Shown: in pieces, positions 40,264 through 48,664 of the stretch
Position numbering within the stretch: the first letter of the stretch is position 1
How the letters are laid out: each line of letters starts with the position of its first letter
Source of the DNA: a virus
Length of the DNA: 64,000 nt
Virus record (IMG/VR): IMGVR_UViG_3300047476_001680
Location: 1 to 64,000 of that record
Reading direction: 5' to 3' (one strand)
Position numbers and translations under genes: made by a program
Notes under the pieces: model-generated
Database searches by the model: none
What the model was told of the DNA's origin: nothing
Seen by the model: only the letters and a program-made list of their open reading frames with translations

Positions 40264-41669
40264 TATATGCCCCTGTACCATTCTGCCAAGTCGGGAAACG
40301 TTTTTTCAAAATCTCTACCCCTTCTTTTATCAAACTGCACAAAGAAATTTTTAAAATCTTGCGCAAGATCTGATTTAATATATGTGACGTTTTGTTTGTC
40401 GTAATCTTGTTCTTCAAAAGTAATACCCTTGTGTGGAACTTCCACAGTCTTTAAGTATTCTGCCAAACGTTTTATTTGTACAATATCATCAGCATTAAAG
40501 TATTTTGAATTATCTGGATTGTCTATAAATTCCATTATATCATCACTGTACTTTACTCTTTTTTCCATTGGTAAAATAAAAATATTTTGAAAAGCTGGGA
40601 ATCTCACAAAATTAATATATGAACTTAATTTTCTTTTACTGCGTGTTTCTTGTCTAAAATTTTTGGACCATATTAAGTATTCTAAATATCCATCTATGCT
40701 CACAGCACTTATTGTGCTTTGTAGATGAATTTTATCCACTACTTTTTCTTTTATAAGTCTACGTAGATTTTTTTCAAATTGCACACTGTCTAGACCATCT
40801 CTCACATACTCTGCTTTGGTGCCAATATTTTCTATACTCACCAACATAAATATTTCTTTTAATCTTGGTTTAGTTCGTTTTAAATGATCTATTAACTTAT
40901 CCATAACATCGTCATCGTAGGATAAATTTGTAATAATACCTATTTTTTCTAAACTAGTATTTTCTTGTTCTGCACACCAATCCAGGAATCGCCATAGATA
41001 ACCACCCATCGTGGGCTCGCCGCCAGTGAACAATATAAGTTTGAGGTGTTTATGGAGTTCCGTTTCCCACCACTTAAAGAAAGCTTCTATATAGGGATTA
41101 TTTTCACGATCATTGTAGTCATACTTTACAGTATGATCCTGTGCACTGGCATATTGATCGCTACCATTGGTAGTTAAATTAGTATATGGGCCGTTATTTC
41201 TCACATCCTTGGCCCAACTGCTGCTGATATAGGGACTACAATAGGTGCAGGCCAGCTGACAGGTTCTATCGAAGGCTATTTCTAGTTCTCGTAATTGTAC
41301 GTCTGAATCAGGGTCAGCATCAAAAGCTAATTTTAACTCCTCGGGACTGTAGTTCATACTATATCGCATCCTATCGGATATAGCTTCTGGATTTGCTTCT
41401 TCAATGACCCAACAAAACTGACAATTGATGGGCTTCTCACCGCGAAGCATCTGCGCTCTTTCAACCTTTTTTAATTTGGTATTATGAATAGCTGAGGGAT
41501 TGGTTTTAATTTCTTCAGGGTCAATACTGTGTCCTGGATTGTGAAAGCAGCTCTGTGTGCCTCCCATCCAGAGTTGTATGGTAGCATAATACCACTTGTG
41601 CCCACAAAAGCTAGCTGACTTGGTGTCCAGATGTTTCTTTTTAAAAAATTTTATTTTCTGTTCATTCAT
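40263..41669 (-). CDS. Twitch-type radical SAM protein 3 (KWY/SCHP group)
   Basis: 468 residues. Auxiliary cysteines C22 (FCGHKWYYATI), C41 (TQSCFHNPGH), C83-x2-C86 (CQFCWVIEE). Core C137-x3-C141-x2-C144 in RTCQLACTYC; LILFTGGEPTMGGYLW; ITNLSYDDD; VSIENIGTKAEYVRDGL. It ends QFDKRRGRDFEKTFPDLAEWY. SAIHNTKLKKVERAQMLRGEKP is a block shared almost intact with the two genes upstream, so the three are recent paralogues. ATG overlaps the previous TGA (ATGA). Confidence 0.9.
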   Translation of the reverse strand: MNEQKIKFFKKKHLDTKSASFCGHKWYYATIQLWMGGTQSCFHNPGHSIDPEEIKTNPSAIHNTKLKKVERAQMLRGEKPINCQFCWVIEEANPEAISDRMRYSMNYSPEELKLAFDADPDSDVQLRELEIAFDRTCQLACTYCSPYISSSWAKDVRNNGPYTNLTTNGSDQYASAQDHTVKYDYNDRENNPYIEAFFKWWETELHKHLKLILFTGGEPTMGGYLWRFLDWCAEQENTSLEKIGIITNLSYDDDVMDKLIDHLKRTKPRLKEIFMLVSIENIGTKAEYVRDGLDSVQFEKNLRRLIKEKVVDKIHLQSTISAVSIDGYLEYLIWSKNFRQETRSKRKLSSYINFVRFPAFQNIFILPMEKRVKYSDDIMEFIDNPDNSKYFNADDIVQIKRLAEYLKTVEVPHKGITFEEQDYDKQNVTYIKSDLAQDFKNFFVQFDKRRGRDFEKTFPDLAEWYRGI

Positions 41670-43021
41670 AGAGTGTTATACCATTCCACCAAGGAGGGGA
41701 AACTAACCGCAAAGTCTTTTCCTCTACGTTGATCATACTGGCTATAAAAGTTTTTAAAGTCCATACGCAATTTTGAAAGTTCAAATGCTTCACTATGTGG
41801 AGTTTCCACTCGATCAAGATAATTTATCAATCTTTTCACGTGGGCGATTTCGTGCTCGTGCAGTCCTACGTGATTTTGCCAGATATCCAACCAATGCTGG
41901 AGCCTGCCTTTATATTTTGACTTGATGTCATCAGGCAATACTAGGGCACTCTGGAAGCTGGGAAACCTTAGTATATTTAAGGTAAAGTTTATACTGTCTT
42001 TACCAAAGTTACTTTTAAATTCCAACAATTTAGTTAAAAAATCTGGCAATGAATCCAGGCACAATGCATTGATAGTGCACATAACGTGCACCCCCTTGAT
42101 TGTTTTATTGCGCACAAGTAATTCTAGATTTTTAAGCCATTGGTTGTAGTCCAACCCATCTCTAATGTACTCCGCTTGTGGGCCCACACTTTCATTGCTG
42201 GTGTAAATTTCTAAATGTGGTATTCCCTCGACCTTGTCTAAAAATTCTTTCAGTCTTCCTTCATCGAATCCCAGATTGCTGTTTATGGCCAGCTTGGTTG
42301 AGCTCTTGTTGTCGTTACTAGTATACCAGTCTAATAGTTTCCAGGTGTAACCAGACATAAGAGGCTCACCGCCGGTAATTCTTAACTCCTTTAGGCTCTT
42401 GTGTAAATCTGATTCCCACCAGTTAAAAAACGCAGTAATATAAGGGTTTTCTTCGCCGAACTTATAAAGTTGACTACTATCGTGAGTATGAGTAAAGTGG
42501 TTCCTACCATCACTAACCAAATTGACATAGGGTCCATTATTTTTAATGTCTCTAACCCAGGTGCTACTAAAGGCAGGATTACAATAAGAACAAGCAAATT
42601 GACAAGTGCGGTCAAAAGATATTTCAAGAGTCTGTAGGTTAACGTCACTATCCGACGGTAAATTAAATGCATATTCGAGATCCTTATCATCGTAAATAAC
42701 TGTTTTGTAAACACGATCACTGACATTATTAACATCAGCGTCTTCAATCTTCCAGCAATACTCGCAGCCACGAGGTCTTTCTCCCTGTTGCATCTGTTTA
42801 CGTTCTGCTTTTTTATGACTAGTATTATGCAGAGCACGTGGATTACTCATTACTTCTTGTTCAGACACGTGATGTGGTAAAGGATGATGGCAGCTAGTAG
42901 TCTGGCCACTGCCCAACCAAATGGTGGCATTATACCACTTGGCCGCGCACCAACTTTCACTCTTGATATCTATTACACGCTTTTTATAGTCTAAATAGGT
43001 TTCGTTATTTTGTTTTGGCAT
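41666..43021 (-). CDS. Twitch-type radical SAM protein 2 (KWY/SCHP group)
   Basis: 451 residues. Auxiliary cysteines C25 (WCAAKWYNATI), C44 (TSCHHPLPH), C86-x2-C89 (CEYCWKIED). Core C140-x3-C144-x2-C147 in RTCQFACSYC; LRITGGEPLMSGYTW; INSNLGFDEG; SNESVGPQAEYIRDGL. Ends QYDQRRGKDFAVSFPSLVEWY. Closest by eye to the next gene in the array (40263-41669). Overlaps neighbours by 17 and 4 bp. Confidence 0.9.
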   Translation of the reverse strand: MPKQNNETYLDYKKRVIDIKSESWCAAKWYNATIWLGSGQTTSCHHPLPHHVSEQEVMSNPRALHNTSHKKAERKQMQQGERPRGCEYCWKIEDADVNNVSDRVYKTVIYDDKDLEYAFNLPSDSDVNLQTLEISFDRTCQFACSYCNPAFSSTWVRDIKNNGPYVNLVSDGRNHFTHTHDSSQLYKFGEENPYITAFFNWWESDLHKSLKELRITGGEPLMSGYTWKLLDWYTSNDNKSSTKLAINSNLGFDEGRLKEFLDKVEGIPHLEIYTSNESVGPQAEYIRDGLDYNQWLKNLELLVRNKTIKGVHVMCTINALCLDSLPDFLTKLLEFKSNFGKDSINFTLNILRFPSFQSALVLPDDIKSKYKGRLQHWLDIWQNHVGLHEHEIAHVKRLINYLDRVETPHSEAFELSKLRMDFKNFYSQYDQRRGKDFAVSFPSLVEWYNTL

Positions 43022-44393
43022 AATATTCGCATTGGCGCCAAAATTCAGACATTTCTGGAAATGATTTTAGAAAGTCTGTCCCCCGGCGGCGATCGTGTTC
43101 GTTAAAAAACTTATAAAAGTCAGCTTGTTGCATTGTAACATAATCTGGATCAAGATTGCGACCTTCATTCATCCAATCTATCACACGCTGTAATCTCTGT
43201 AACTCATAATCTTTGAATCCTTTAAATGGCCTAGTTGGATCTTCCAGATTCTTCATTATGAACACCCAGCTTTCCTCTAGAAGATCAGAATACACTTCTG
43301 GTAAAATTTGTAGACTCTGATGTGTGGGCTGCCTAAGTATGGGCGTATCAAACCAAACTCTCTGATAGGTTTTGCTATATATCTCTCTAAGTCCCATAAT
43401 GGCATTAAACAACTCACGGACACCAGTTACATTTAGAGCATTCATTGTGATAATAAATGTAAGGCTGCTTCTATTGGGAACTTCATTTAAAAATCTATTT
43501 ACATTATCCCAGAGCCTGTTAAAATCCAACCCATTTCTACCATATTCAGCTTTTCCCCCCACACAGTCCAAACTCACATACTGCATAAAGTGCTGTAGGT
43601 GTTTGGGTTCGTTGGTAGTTAATCTCTTTACATAGTCCAGATATTTTTCAAACAACTCTGGTTCTACACTGAAGTTACTGGTCACATCAAGATGTAGATC
43701 AGGACTGGGATTTTCCAGAACGTAATCAAATACTCTATAGGTATTGCGATCCATCAAGGGCTCGCCACCAGTCATCCTAAAGTGTTTTAGTTTCGGGTAG
43801 AGTTCAGGCCACCAGGACCAAAAGGCATCAACATATGGATTATCTTCACGAGCGGGGATAGGTTTTCTCCGACCCAGGAAGTAACTAGGCTCGTTATGAA
43901 GATTACTAGTGGGATATGCTCCGTGCCTAGCAATTTCGTCAGCCCAACTGCTACTAAACTGAGGGCTACAATAACTACACTTAAGGTTACAAGCGTGATT
44001 AAAATTGACTTCCACATAACTTGGTATTTCATTTTCTTCTCCGGTACTATTTACAATACGATCAAAATGTTCCGCGGCCCAGGGTTCGCCGCTGCGATAG
44101 TGCCTGTCACTTAAATTACCTAGGTCTTCTTGTGTCCAGCAATAGCTGCACTCTTGTGGGCGTTCGTTGCGTAGCATAATTCGACGCTGTTCTTTTTTGT
44201 GCGGTGTATTATGTAATGCACTGGGATTGTCTTTTAGCAAGGATGCGTCTATTTCGTGTAGCGGGGGATGATAACAACTATTTGTTAATCCTGTGGGCAA
44301 GTGAAGACTAACCTGTTGCCATTTAGCTAGGCACAAACCTTCCCCCAGTTTGGATTTCATTTGTTCTGCTGCTGAAAGAAAATCGCTTGACAT
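43005..44393 (-). CDS. Twitch-type radical SAM protein 1 (KW/SCHP group)
   Basis: 462 residues. Auxiliary cysteines C21 (LCLAKWQQVSL), C40 (NSCYHPPLHEI), C82-x2-C85 (CSYCWTQED). Core C135-x3-C139-x2-C142 in HACNLKCSYC; FRMTGGEPLMDRNTY; VTSNFSVEPE; VSLDCVGGKAEYGRNGL. Ends EHDRRRGTDFLKSFPEMSEFW. First of the seven to be transcribed. ATG 44393 overlaps the preceding stop (TAATG) with GAGGG upstream; a TTG six bases earlier is less likely. Confidence 0.9.
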   Translation of the reverse strand: MSSDFLSAAEQMKSKLGEGLCLAKWQQVSLHLPTGLTNSCYHPPLHEIDASLLKDNPSALHNTPHKKEQRRIMLRNERPQECSYCWTQEDLGNLSDRHYRSGEPWAAEHFDRIVNSTGEENEIPSYVEVNFNHACNLKCSYCSPQFSSSWADEIARHGAYPTSNLHNEPSYFLGRRKPIPAREDNPYVDAFWSWWPELYPKLKHFRMTGGEPLMDRNTYRVFDYVLENPSPDLHLDVTSNFSVEPELFEKYLDYVKRLTTNEPKHLQHFMQYVSLDCVGGKAEYGRNGLDFNRLWDNVNRFLNEVPNRSSLTFIITMNALNVTGVRELFNAIMGLREIYSKTYQRVWFDTPILRQPTHQSLQILPEVYSDLLEESWVFIMKNLEDPTRPFKGFKDYELQRLQRVIDWMNEGRNLDPDYVTMQQADFYKFFNEHDRRRGTDFLKSFPEMSEFWRQCEYYAKTK

Positions 44394-45328
44394 TACCAAC
44401 CCTCAATTCTACGGATGACGTCTAGTTCAGTCATCATTACTTCAGTGTTTCTCTGCCCAGTACTATAATGATGCTTGAAAAATTTACTTTGTTCAGGAGA
44501 CAAAGTTGTTATAGGTAACCCCAGTCGATTTTTTAGAGAATCTTCAATGTTTTGACAGCCCACTAGTGGATCTTCCTTGCCAAAACTATCCCAGAGTTTT
44601 TCTAACATATCAAAATCTTGAACGTGATGGTGATCCCATTTTTCCAGCATAATCATATATGTGCCCAGTCTGGCTCCATACATTGCCCAGTAACCATTTT
44701 CTACATCTGCTCCCACACTCTGCCAGATGCATAGATGATCGTAATTACGATTGTTAACCTTTTGTTCGAACTCTTGTAGTGTCGGTTTGTGTCCGCGATC
44801 TAGACACATCTTCACTCCTTCACGAAACCCAGCACGCCAGGCCTGTTTGGCACTGCCGTTGGGATAGGTGGTACTATAACAATTATGCATCGCAAAATAT
44901 TTTGGATCAAAACAAAACTCCACCGATGTTTCTTCTCTGCCGTCGGAGTTTTCGTGAGTACGCATATTGTTGACAAATTCGCGGCTCCAGACACTGAGAC
45001 CACCATTACCATACCTTAAACCATTGATGACATTTCTGGCTTTCCAACGGAAGGCTGCACCCTGGTATTCTGGTTTTAATGTCAACTGTAGGTTAAAAAA
45101 TTCTGGATCAGGTAGGTTATCACCATCAATTAATACAAACCATTCAGTGTCACTGGTGTTGGCTGCGGCCTTGTGAGCAGCATCAGACCCCTTGATGCCA
45201 TCAACCCTCTTGGCCCAGGGAATCATATTTTGTATCTTAACCCAAAAGTCTTCCTTTTTGGGTTCATCATAGGTTAAGAAAATTACATCTAGGTCAGCAA
45301 TATCAAGTGTGTCGATGTGTGTAGTCAT
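44393..45328 (-). CDS. GT-A-fold-like glycosyltransferase
   Basis: 311 residues. LDVIFLTYDEPKKEDFW opens a nucleotide-sugar-type Rossmann half. GSDAAHKAAANTSDTEWFVLIDGDN ends in a DGDN metal-binding (DxD-like) motif. Then RNVINGLRYGNGGLSVWSREF and SAKQAWRAGFREGVKM follow. The same blocks recur in the C-terminal region of the 794-residue repeat protein at 27807-30191. Likely a metal-dependent transferase; donor and acceptor unknown. ATG 45328 is preferred to TTG 45355. It overlaps the first radical SAM gene by one base. Confidence 0.75.
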   Translation of the reverse strand: MTTHIDTLDIADLDVIFLTYDEPKKEDFWVKIQNMIPWAKRVDGIKGSDAAHKAAANTSDTEWFVLIDGDNLPDPEFFNLQLTLKPEYQGAAFRWKARNVINGLRYGNGGLSVWSREFVNNMRTHENSDGREETSVEFCFDPKYFAMHNCYSTTYPNGSAKQAWRAGFREGVKMCLDRGHKPTLQEFEQKVNNRNYDHLCIWQSVGADVENGYWAMYGARLGTYMIMLEKWDHHHVQDFDMLEKLWDSFGKEDPLVGCQNIEDSLKNRLGLPITTLSPEQSKFFKHHYSTGQRNTEVMMTELDVIRRIEGW

Positions 45329-45683
45329 AATAGTCAATGTGTTCAAAATCTTCAAGGTCGTTTTTTTCTAGTACCAGGGCTGCGTGTCCTGGCACTGTGG
45401 GAATACCGGTACTACTTTTTTTAAGTTTTCTTTTTAGCTCAACACTGTGCACAATGAGTTCAGCTACTCTATCCTTAATGTGATACTGGTGATAATTATG
45501 ATATATTTCTTGTTCAACAACTATATAAGGTAATTCTGTCCCAGGATGGTTTATCATACTGCACATTTTGATATCACCATTTTCATTATAGTACCATCGA
45601 TATTCAGGAATCTCAGGTCTATAATCCAGGTGCTCCTGGTAGGCTGCCATCAAGGCTTTAAATAATTCCTGCTCTGCGTTCAT
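45303..45683 (-). CDS. Tyr/His-rich hypothetical protein, 126 aa
   Basis: 126 residues. A helical start is followed by an aromatic stretch (EYRWYYNENGDIKMCSM, EQEIYHNYHQYHIKD), a basic helix, and a Tyr/His-rich end (HIDYYDYTHRHT). No catalytic motif. Its small size, unusual C-terminus and position two genes from seven radical SAM genes make it one possible modified substrate, but I see no leader/core boundary. Overlaps both neighbours by 26 bp. Confidence 0.72.
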   Translation of the reverse strand: MNAEQELFKALMAAYQEHLDYRPEIPEYRWYYNENGDIKMCSMINHPGTELPYIVVEQEIYHNYHQYHIKDRVAELIVHSVELKRKLKKSSTGIPTVPGHAALVLEKNDLEDFEHIDYYDYTHRHT

Positions 45684-46515
45684 AGTATTCGATTAATTCC
45701 TGTGTGGCATACTCTTTTTCGTAATAGTGAACTGGCCAATATTGATTTACACCATTAATACGTATCATATCCCCGTCACGTTCACTCATAACTGCATCAT
45801 ACCAGGGTATGCCCACATTGTAGCCATTTATTTCTGGTTTCATATGTGCAAACTTTATAAAATCCAAACTGGGCAGTGTGACATTTTCCACCCCAATCAT
45901 CTGTGCTGTCACCGCATATAATACATCAGTACTAGGCACATCTTCGCGACAATTCTTTAACACTTTATTTTTTAATTCGTCCCAGTGTTCTCGAATTTGA
46001 TTGGCTGTTCTAAAAAAATTAGCGCCAGTATGAGAAAATCTGAAATACATCAGCCCAGTGTATACATCAGGTAATGAATTACTGTCAAAAAATCTTCTGT
46101 ATTCTCTACTAGTTGCTGGAATTCCCAGACTGGTTAGACAACCCAGAGGCATTAATACATCGCGAAGTCTAAAACTTGGTAACCAATGATCTATGCTGCT
46201 AGTAAAAAGAAGATCACTTTCTAACTTGATAGTTTCTTTAAAAGGCGTTAGGCTAAATGTCTGGCACTCGTTGGCCAGTCTCCATTTAGAGTCGTCAGAA
46301 TTATAATTATTTTCGATCTCAATGACGTAATCAAAAACTCTCCGATGCCGGTCAGTCAGTAACTCTGCTGTTTTTTTATCAACCACCACCGCATATTTGT
46401 TTTGCTTTTGTGTGCATTTAACATTAAGAGCCTGCAGATAAGCTAGACTCAAATAGTCTACCTCTGATGTATTTTCGGCTATGGTTAAAAAACCCAGTTG
46501 TTCTTTATGCTGCAT
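45658..46515 (-). CDS. Putative glycosyltransferase-like protein, 285 aa
   Basis: 285 residues. FLTIAENTSEVDYLSLAYLQA and KYAVVVDKKTAELL form the first strands. TFSLTPFKETIKLESDLLFTSSIDHW has an acidic ESDLLF at the place of a DxD motif, and LPDVYTGLMYFRFSHTGANFF follows. The order resembles GT8-like or other GT-A proteins and that of the neighbouring 46505 gene (strand, then ESD/DAD). No definite family. Overlaps 11 bp upstream. Confidence 0.62.
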   Translation of the reverse strand: MQHKEQLGFLTIAENTSEVDYLSLAYLQALNVKCTQKQNKYAVVVDKKTAELLTDRHRRVFDYVIEIENNYNSDDSKWRLANECQTFSLTPFKETIKLESDLLFTSSIDHWLPSFRLRDVLMPLGCLTSLGIPATSREYRRFFDSNSLPDVYTGLMYFRFSHTGANFFRTANQIREHWDELKNKVLKNCREDVPSTDVLYAVTAQMIGVENVTLPSLDFIKFAHMKPEINGYNVGIPWYDAVMSERDGDMIRINGVNQYWPVHYYEKEYATQELIEYYERRAGII

Positions 46516-47290
46516 TACTAATATATTGTTCTAAAAAATTATTAAAATTGTCTGATAACAAATACATCTTGTCCATAACGTGTATGTCCTGTATGGGAGA
46601 TATCAATGCTCTGTCCCTTGTTCGTATTACTATTGAGTTATTGAGACTTTCCATTGCCTTGATTTCATTATCAAAAGTAAACATCGACCAGGGTATTCGT
46701 TTATTTTTCTCTAGTTTATACCCGTTGATAACTAGATCCGCGATGGCGAAGGCGTAATCATTTCTATAACTCTGATTAAAAATATTAAACATTGCACAGT
46801 AGTAACTATATCTATTTTCTATCCTCCTTACCAAATCAAATAAACTTTGGCTTACTGGTGTTCTATTAAAAACAATCACGGTGGCCCAGATATAGTTTAT
46901 ACTGCCGCGAGCCATTGGTTGTGTCAGTGTTTCGTACCCATTGTAACTATCTCCCATAATTTTATAGTCGAAATCAGCATCCATCAATTTGGCAAGATTA
47001 TCTGTGAGAGGCAAATAATCAGCGTCAATTAAAATAGTGGTGTCGTAAGGACTGAGCTCGTAGGCACTGTATCTGCTTTTATTCCTCCAAGCCCAGGCCT
47101 GGTTATTATAATATTTGGTATTAGAATTATCTAGTGCATCAATGTTTATAATCTTATCAAATAATGAATTTTGGTAATCTTGAGAATCAGTGATCAGAGT
47201 TACAGGAAGTGCTAGTGTATGCTGCACTAGTTGTGCACATCTCGATGCTATTTTTAGGTAATCTATTTGCTCAGTATTACTGGCAAACAT
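46505..47290 (-). CDS. Putative GT-A-type glycosyltransferase, 261 aa
   Basis: 261 residues. GVVMFASNTEQIDYL-like start, VTLITDSQDYQNS, then SAYELSPYDTTILIDADYLPLTDN with a clear DAD (DxD) motif near residue 95, and IMGDSYNGYET. The DxD and fold order fit a metal-dependent nucleotide-sugar transferase. ATG 47290 is chosen for its AAAGGAG site 6 bases upstream; a GTG at 47317 would overlap the previous gene. Similar in plan to the next gene, so they may be paralogues. Confidence 0.7.
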   Translation of the reverse strand: MFASNTEQIDYLKIASRCAQLVQHTLALPVTLITDSQDYQNSLFDKIINIDALDNSNTKYYNNQAWAWRNKSRYSAYELSPYDTTILIDADYLPLTDNLAKLMDADFDYKIMGDSYNGYETLTQPMARGSINYIWATVIVFNRTPVSQSLFDLVRRIENRYSYYCAMFNIFNQSYRNDYAFAIADLVINGYKLEKNKRIPWSMFTFDNEIKAMESLNNSIVIRTRDRALISPIQDIHVMDKMYLLSDNFNNFLEQYISNAA

Positions 47291-47300
47291 AACCACTCCT

Positions 47301-47615
47301 TTAGACTTTTCTGACACGAGTTATTTCCTGATATTGCTGATGCCAAGCGTTCATTTGTACTTGATAGTGTTGCCGGGCTAGGTCGTAGAATTCAGTTCGA
47401 TTTACCTTTACTGGATTTTCATAAACGTCTGCCAGAAATAATTCCTCATCAGGCCAGGTTGCCACAAAGGATAATAATTCGGGAGTTGCCAAGAACATCC
47501 CGCCATTATAAGTAAAATGCAGATTGGTTTTTATTGCTTCCCTGATTAACTTTTTGTTTATCTGGATATCAGTTGCTTGTCGCACTGATTCCGCTAGCTG
47601 ACTTATTGAATTCAT
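47301..47615 (-). CDS. Hypothetical protein, first gene of the 20-kb operon, 104 aa
   Basis: 104 residues, helical: ISQLAESVRQATDIQINKKLI, a GGMFLATPELLSFVATWP middle, EELFLADVYENPVKV, then a Tyr/Gln-rich helix. It follows a sigma70 promoter with a leader of about 21 nt and no Shine-Dalgarno site. No family recognised. Confidence 0.72.
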   Translation of the reverse strand: MNSISQLAESVRQATDIQINKKLIREAIKTNLHFTYNGGMFLATPELLSFVATWPDEELFLADVYENPVKVNRTEFYDLARQHYQVQMNAWHQQYQEITRVRKV

Positions 47616-47630
47616 AATTTAAATGTGATA

Positions 47631-47659
47631 AAGGCCTACAGTAGTATACTATAGGCCTT
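47631..47659. promoter_or_regulatory. 29-bp inverted repeat over the operon promoter
   Basis: Arms AAGGCCTACAGTA (47631-47643) and TACTATAGGCCTT (47647-47659) with a 3-bp centre; 12 of 13 positions pair. It covers the -10 box, part of the spacer and the predicted start. No T-run follows in either direction, so an operator is likelier than a terminator. Confidence 0.6.
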
Positions 47660-47671
47660 GAGCAGTGTCAA
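47643..47671 (-). promoter_or_regulatory. Sigma70 promoter of the - strand radical SAM operon
   Basis: On the - strand: TTGACA (47671-47666), 17-bp spacer, TATACT (47648-47643). Start expected near 47636. No other gap on the - strand from here to 27.8 kb exceeds 31 bp, so this promoter could drive the whole 20-kb cluster. Confidence 0.72.
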
Positions 47672-47691
47672 TATTTTATTGGTAATTGCTT

Positions 47692-48642
47692 TTAGGTAAT
47701 TGTTATAGTACCCCAAGTGTTTGCCAAGAAAGTTGTTTCTGGTGGTACGATATCGATTCTAGTAGTAATGGTACCAGAAATATCATCGCTAGTAGTGTCT
47801 GCACCAGATTCAGCAGACTGGAATCCTTGGTTGATTGTGTAGGTAAAAGTTAACACATTACCCACATCCAGGTAGGTGGCGTCCTGTTGGCCATTGGTTC
47901 TTAGTCTTAGGGTAACGTTACTATCAGTATATTGAGCTGTAGTGGCTGTTGCCTGGAATAAAGTAACGTTAGATGAGGTCAATTGCCAGTAGCCCACGTT
48001 AGTTGTGTCAGTGACTGAACCGCCACCAGTGCCTGATCTTGCAGAAGCATTGCCACCGCGAATAGTCTTGGCAGTCATCATTGGCTGGAAAGCCACGAAT
48101 GTCGCGCCCCTTGAGGTGGAGTCAGTTCTAGTAATTGCAGGCACATTGAAAACAATGGCGCCACCAGCATTAAAGAAGAATCTGGCTGCATCTGGACTGG
48201 CAAAGCTTACTGTCCTGGTAACGTTTACAGTGTACAGTGCAGAAGAAGTTGTAGAATAAGAAGCGTTGGCATTGGTGCCAGTAATAGTTGTACCCACTGC
48301 GCTGTAGTTATTACGATTGGTATAAGCTGTGGTTAAGTTACCAGTGACCTGACTGTAAAAAGTAATAGTGTCACCAGCAACAGGCAAAGTGGTAATAATG
48401 TTTGCACCAGAATCTTGATGTCGACGCATTTGGTTTAAATCATTAAAAAACTCTGACCATTGAGTAGCAGTAACAGTGTTGCCCACTGTTACGTTTGCAG
48501 GCACTACTTGTCCATAGCCGCTGTCACCTTTTCCTCTACCCCAGACAGTGGCAAGTTCTCCGGATATTTTGGCGCCGGCATTACTTCCTATAAAACTATT
48601 ATAGTCAGATGCTTGAATTAAACCAGTTTGTGCGTAAGTCAT
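47692..48642 (-). CDS. Virion structural/fibre-like protein, 316 aa
   Basis: 316 residues, Thr/Ser/Asn/Gly-rich and beta-rich. The start SDYNSFIGSNAGAKI, LATVWGRGKGDSGYGQ and ATQWSEFFNDLNQM resembles proteins next to fibre genes in marine myoviruses. The rest (ARSGTGGGSVTDTTNVGYW) looks like a repetitive beta fibre or adhesin. AGGA precedes the ATG. A late-type motif is 27 nt upstream. Exact virion position unknown. Confidence 0.72.
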   Translation of the reverse strand: MTYAQTGLIQASDYNSFIGSNAGAKISGELATVWGRGKGDSGYGQVVPANVTVGNTVTATQWSEFFNDLNQMRRHQDSGANIITTLPVAGDTITFYSQVTGNLTTAYTNRNNYSAVGTTITGTNANASYSTTSSALYTVNVTRTVSFASPDAARFFFNAGGAIVFNVPAITRTDSTSRGATFVAFQPMMTAKTIRGGNASARSGTGGGSVTDTTNVGYWQLTSSNVTLFQATATTAQYTDSNVTLRLRTNGQQDATYLDVGNVLTFTYTINQGFQSAESGADTTSDDISGTITTRIDIVPPETTFLANTWGTITIT

Positions 48643-48664
48643 ATCTTATTCCTAAAATTTCTAT

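Noticed and set aside
42391-42837. A 148-residue hydrophobic frame overlapping radical SAM gene 2
   Set aside because: Out-of-frame shadow of a strong gene; the hydrophobic composition follows from the +1 reading of its codons.
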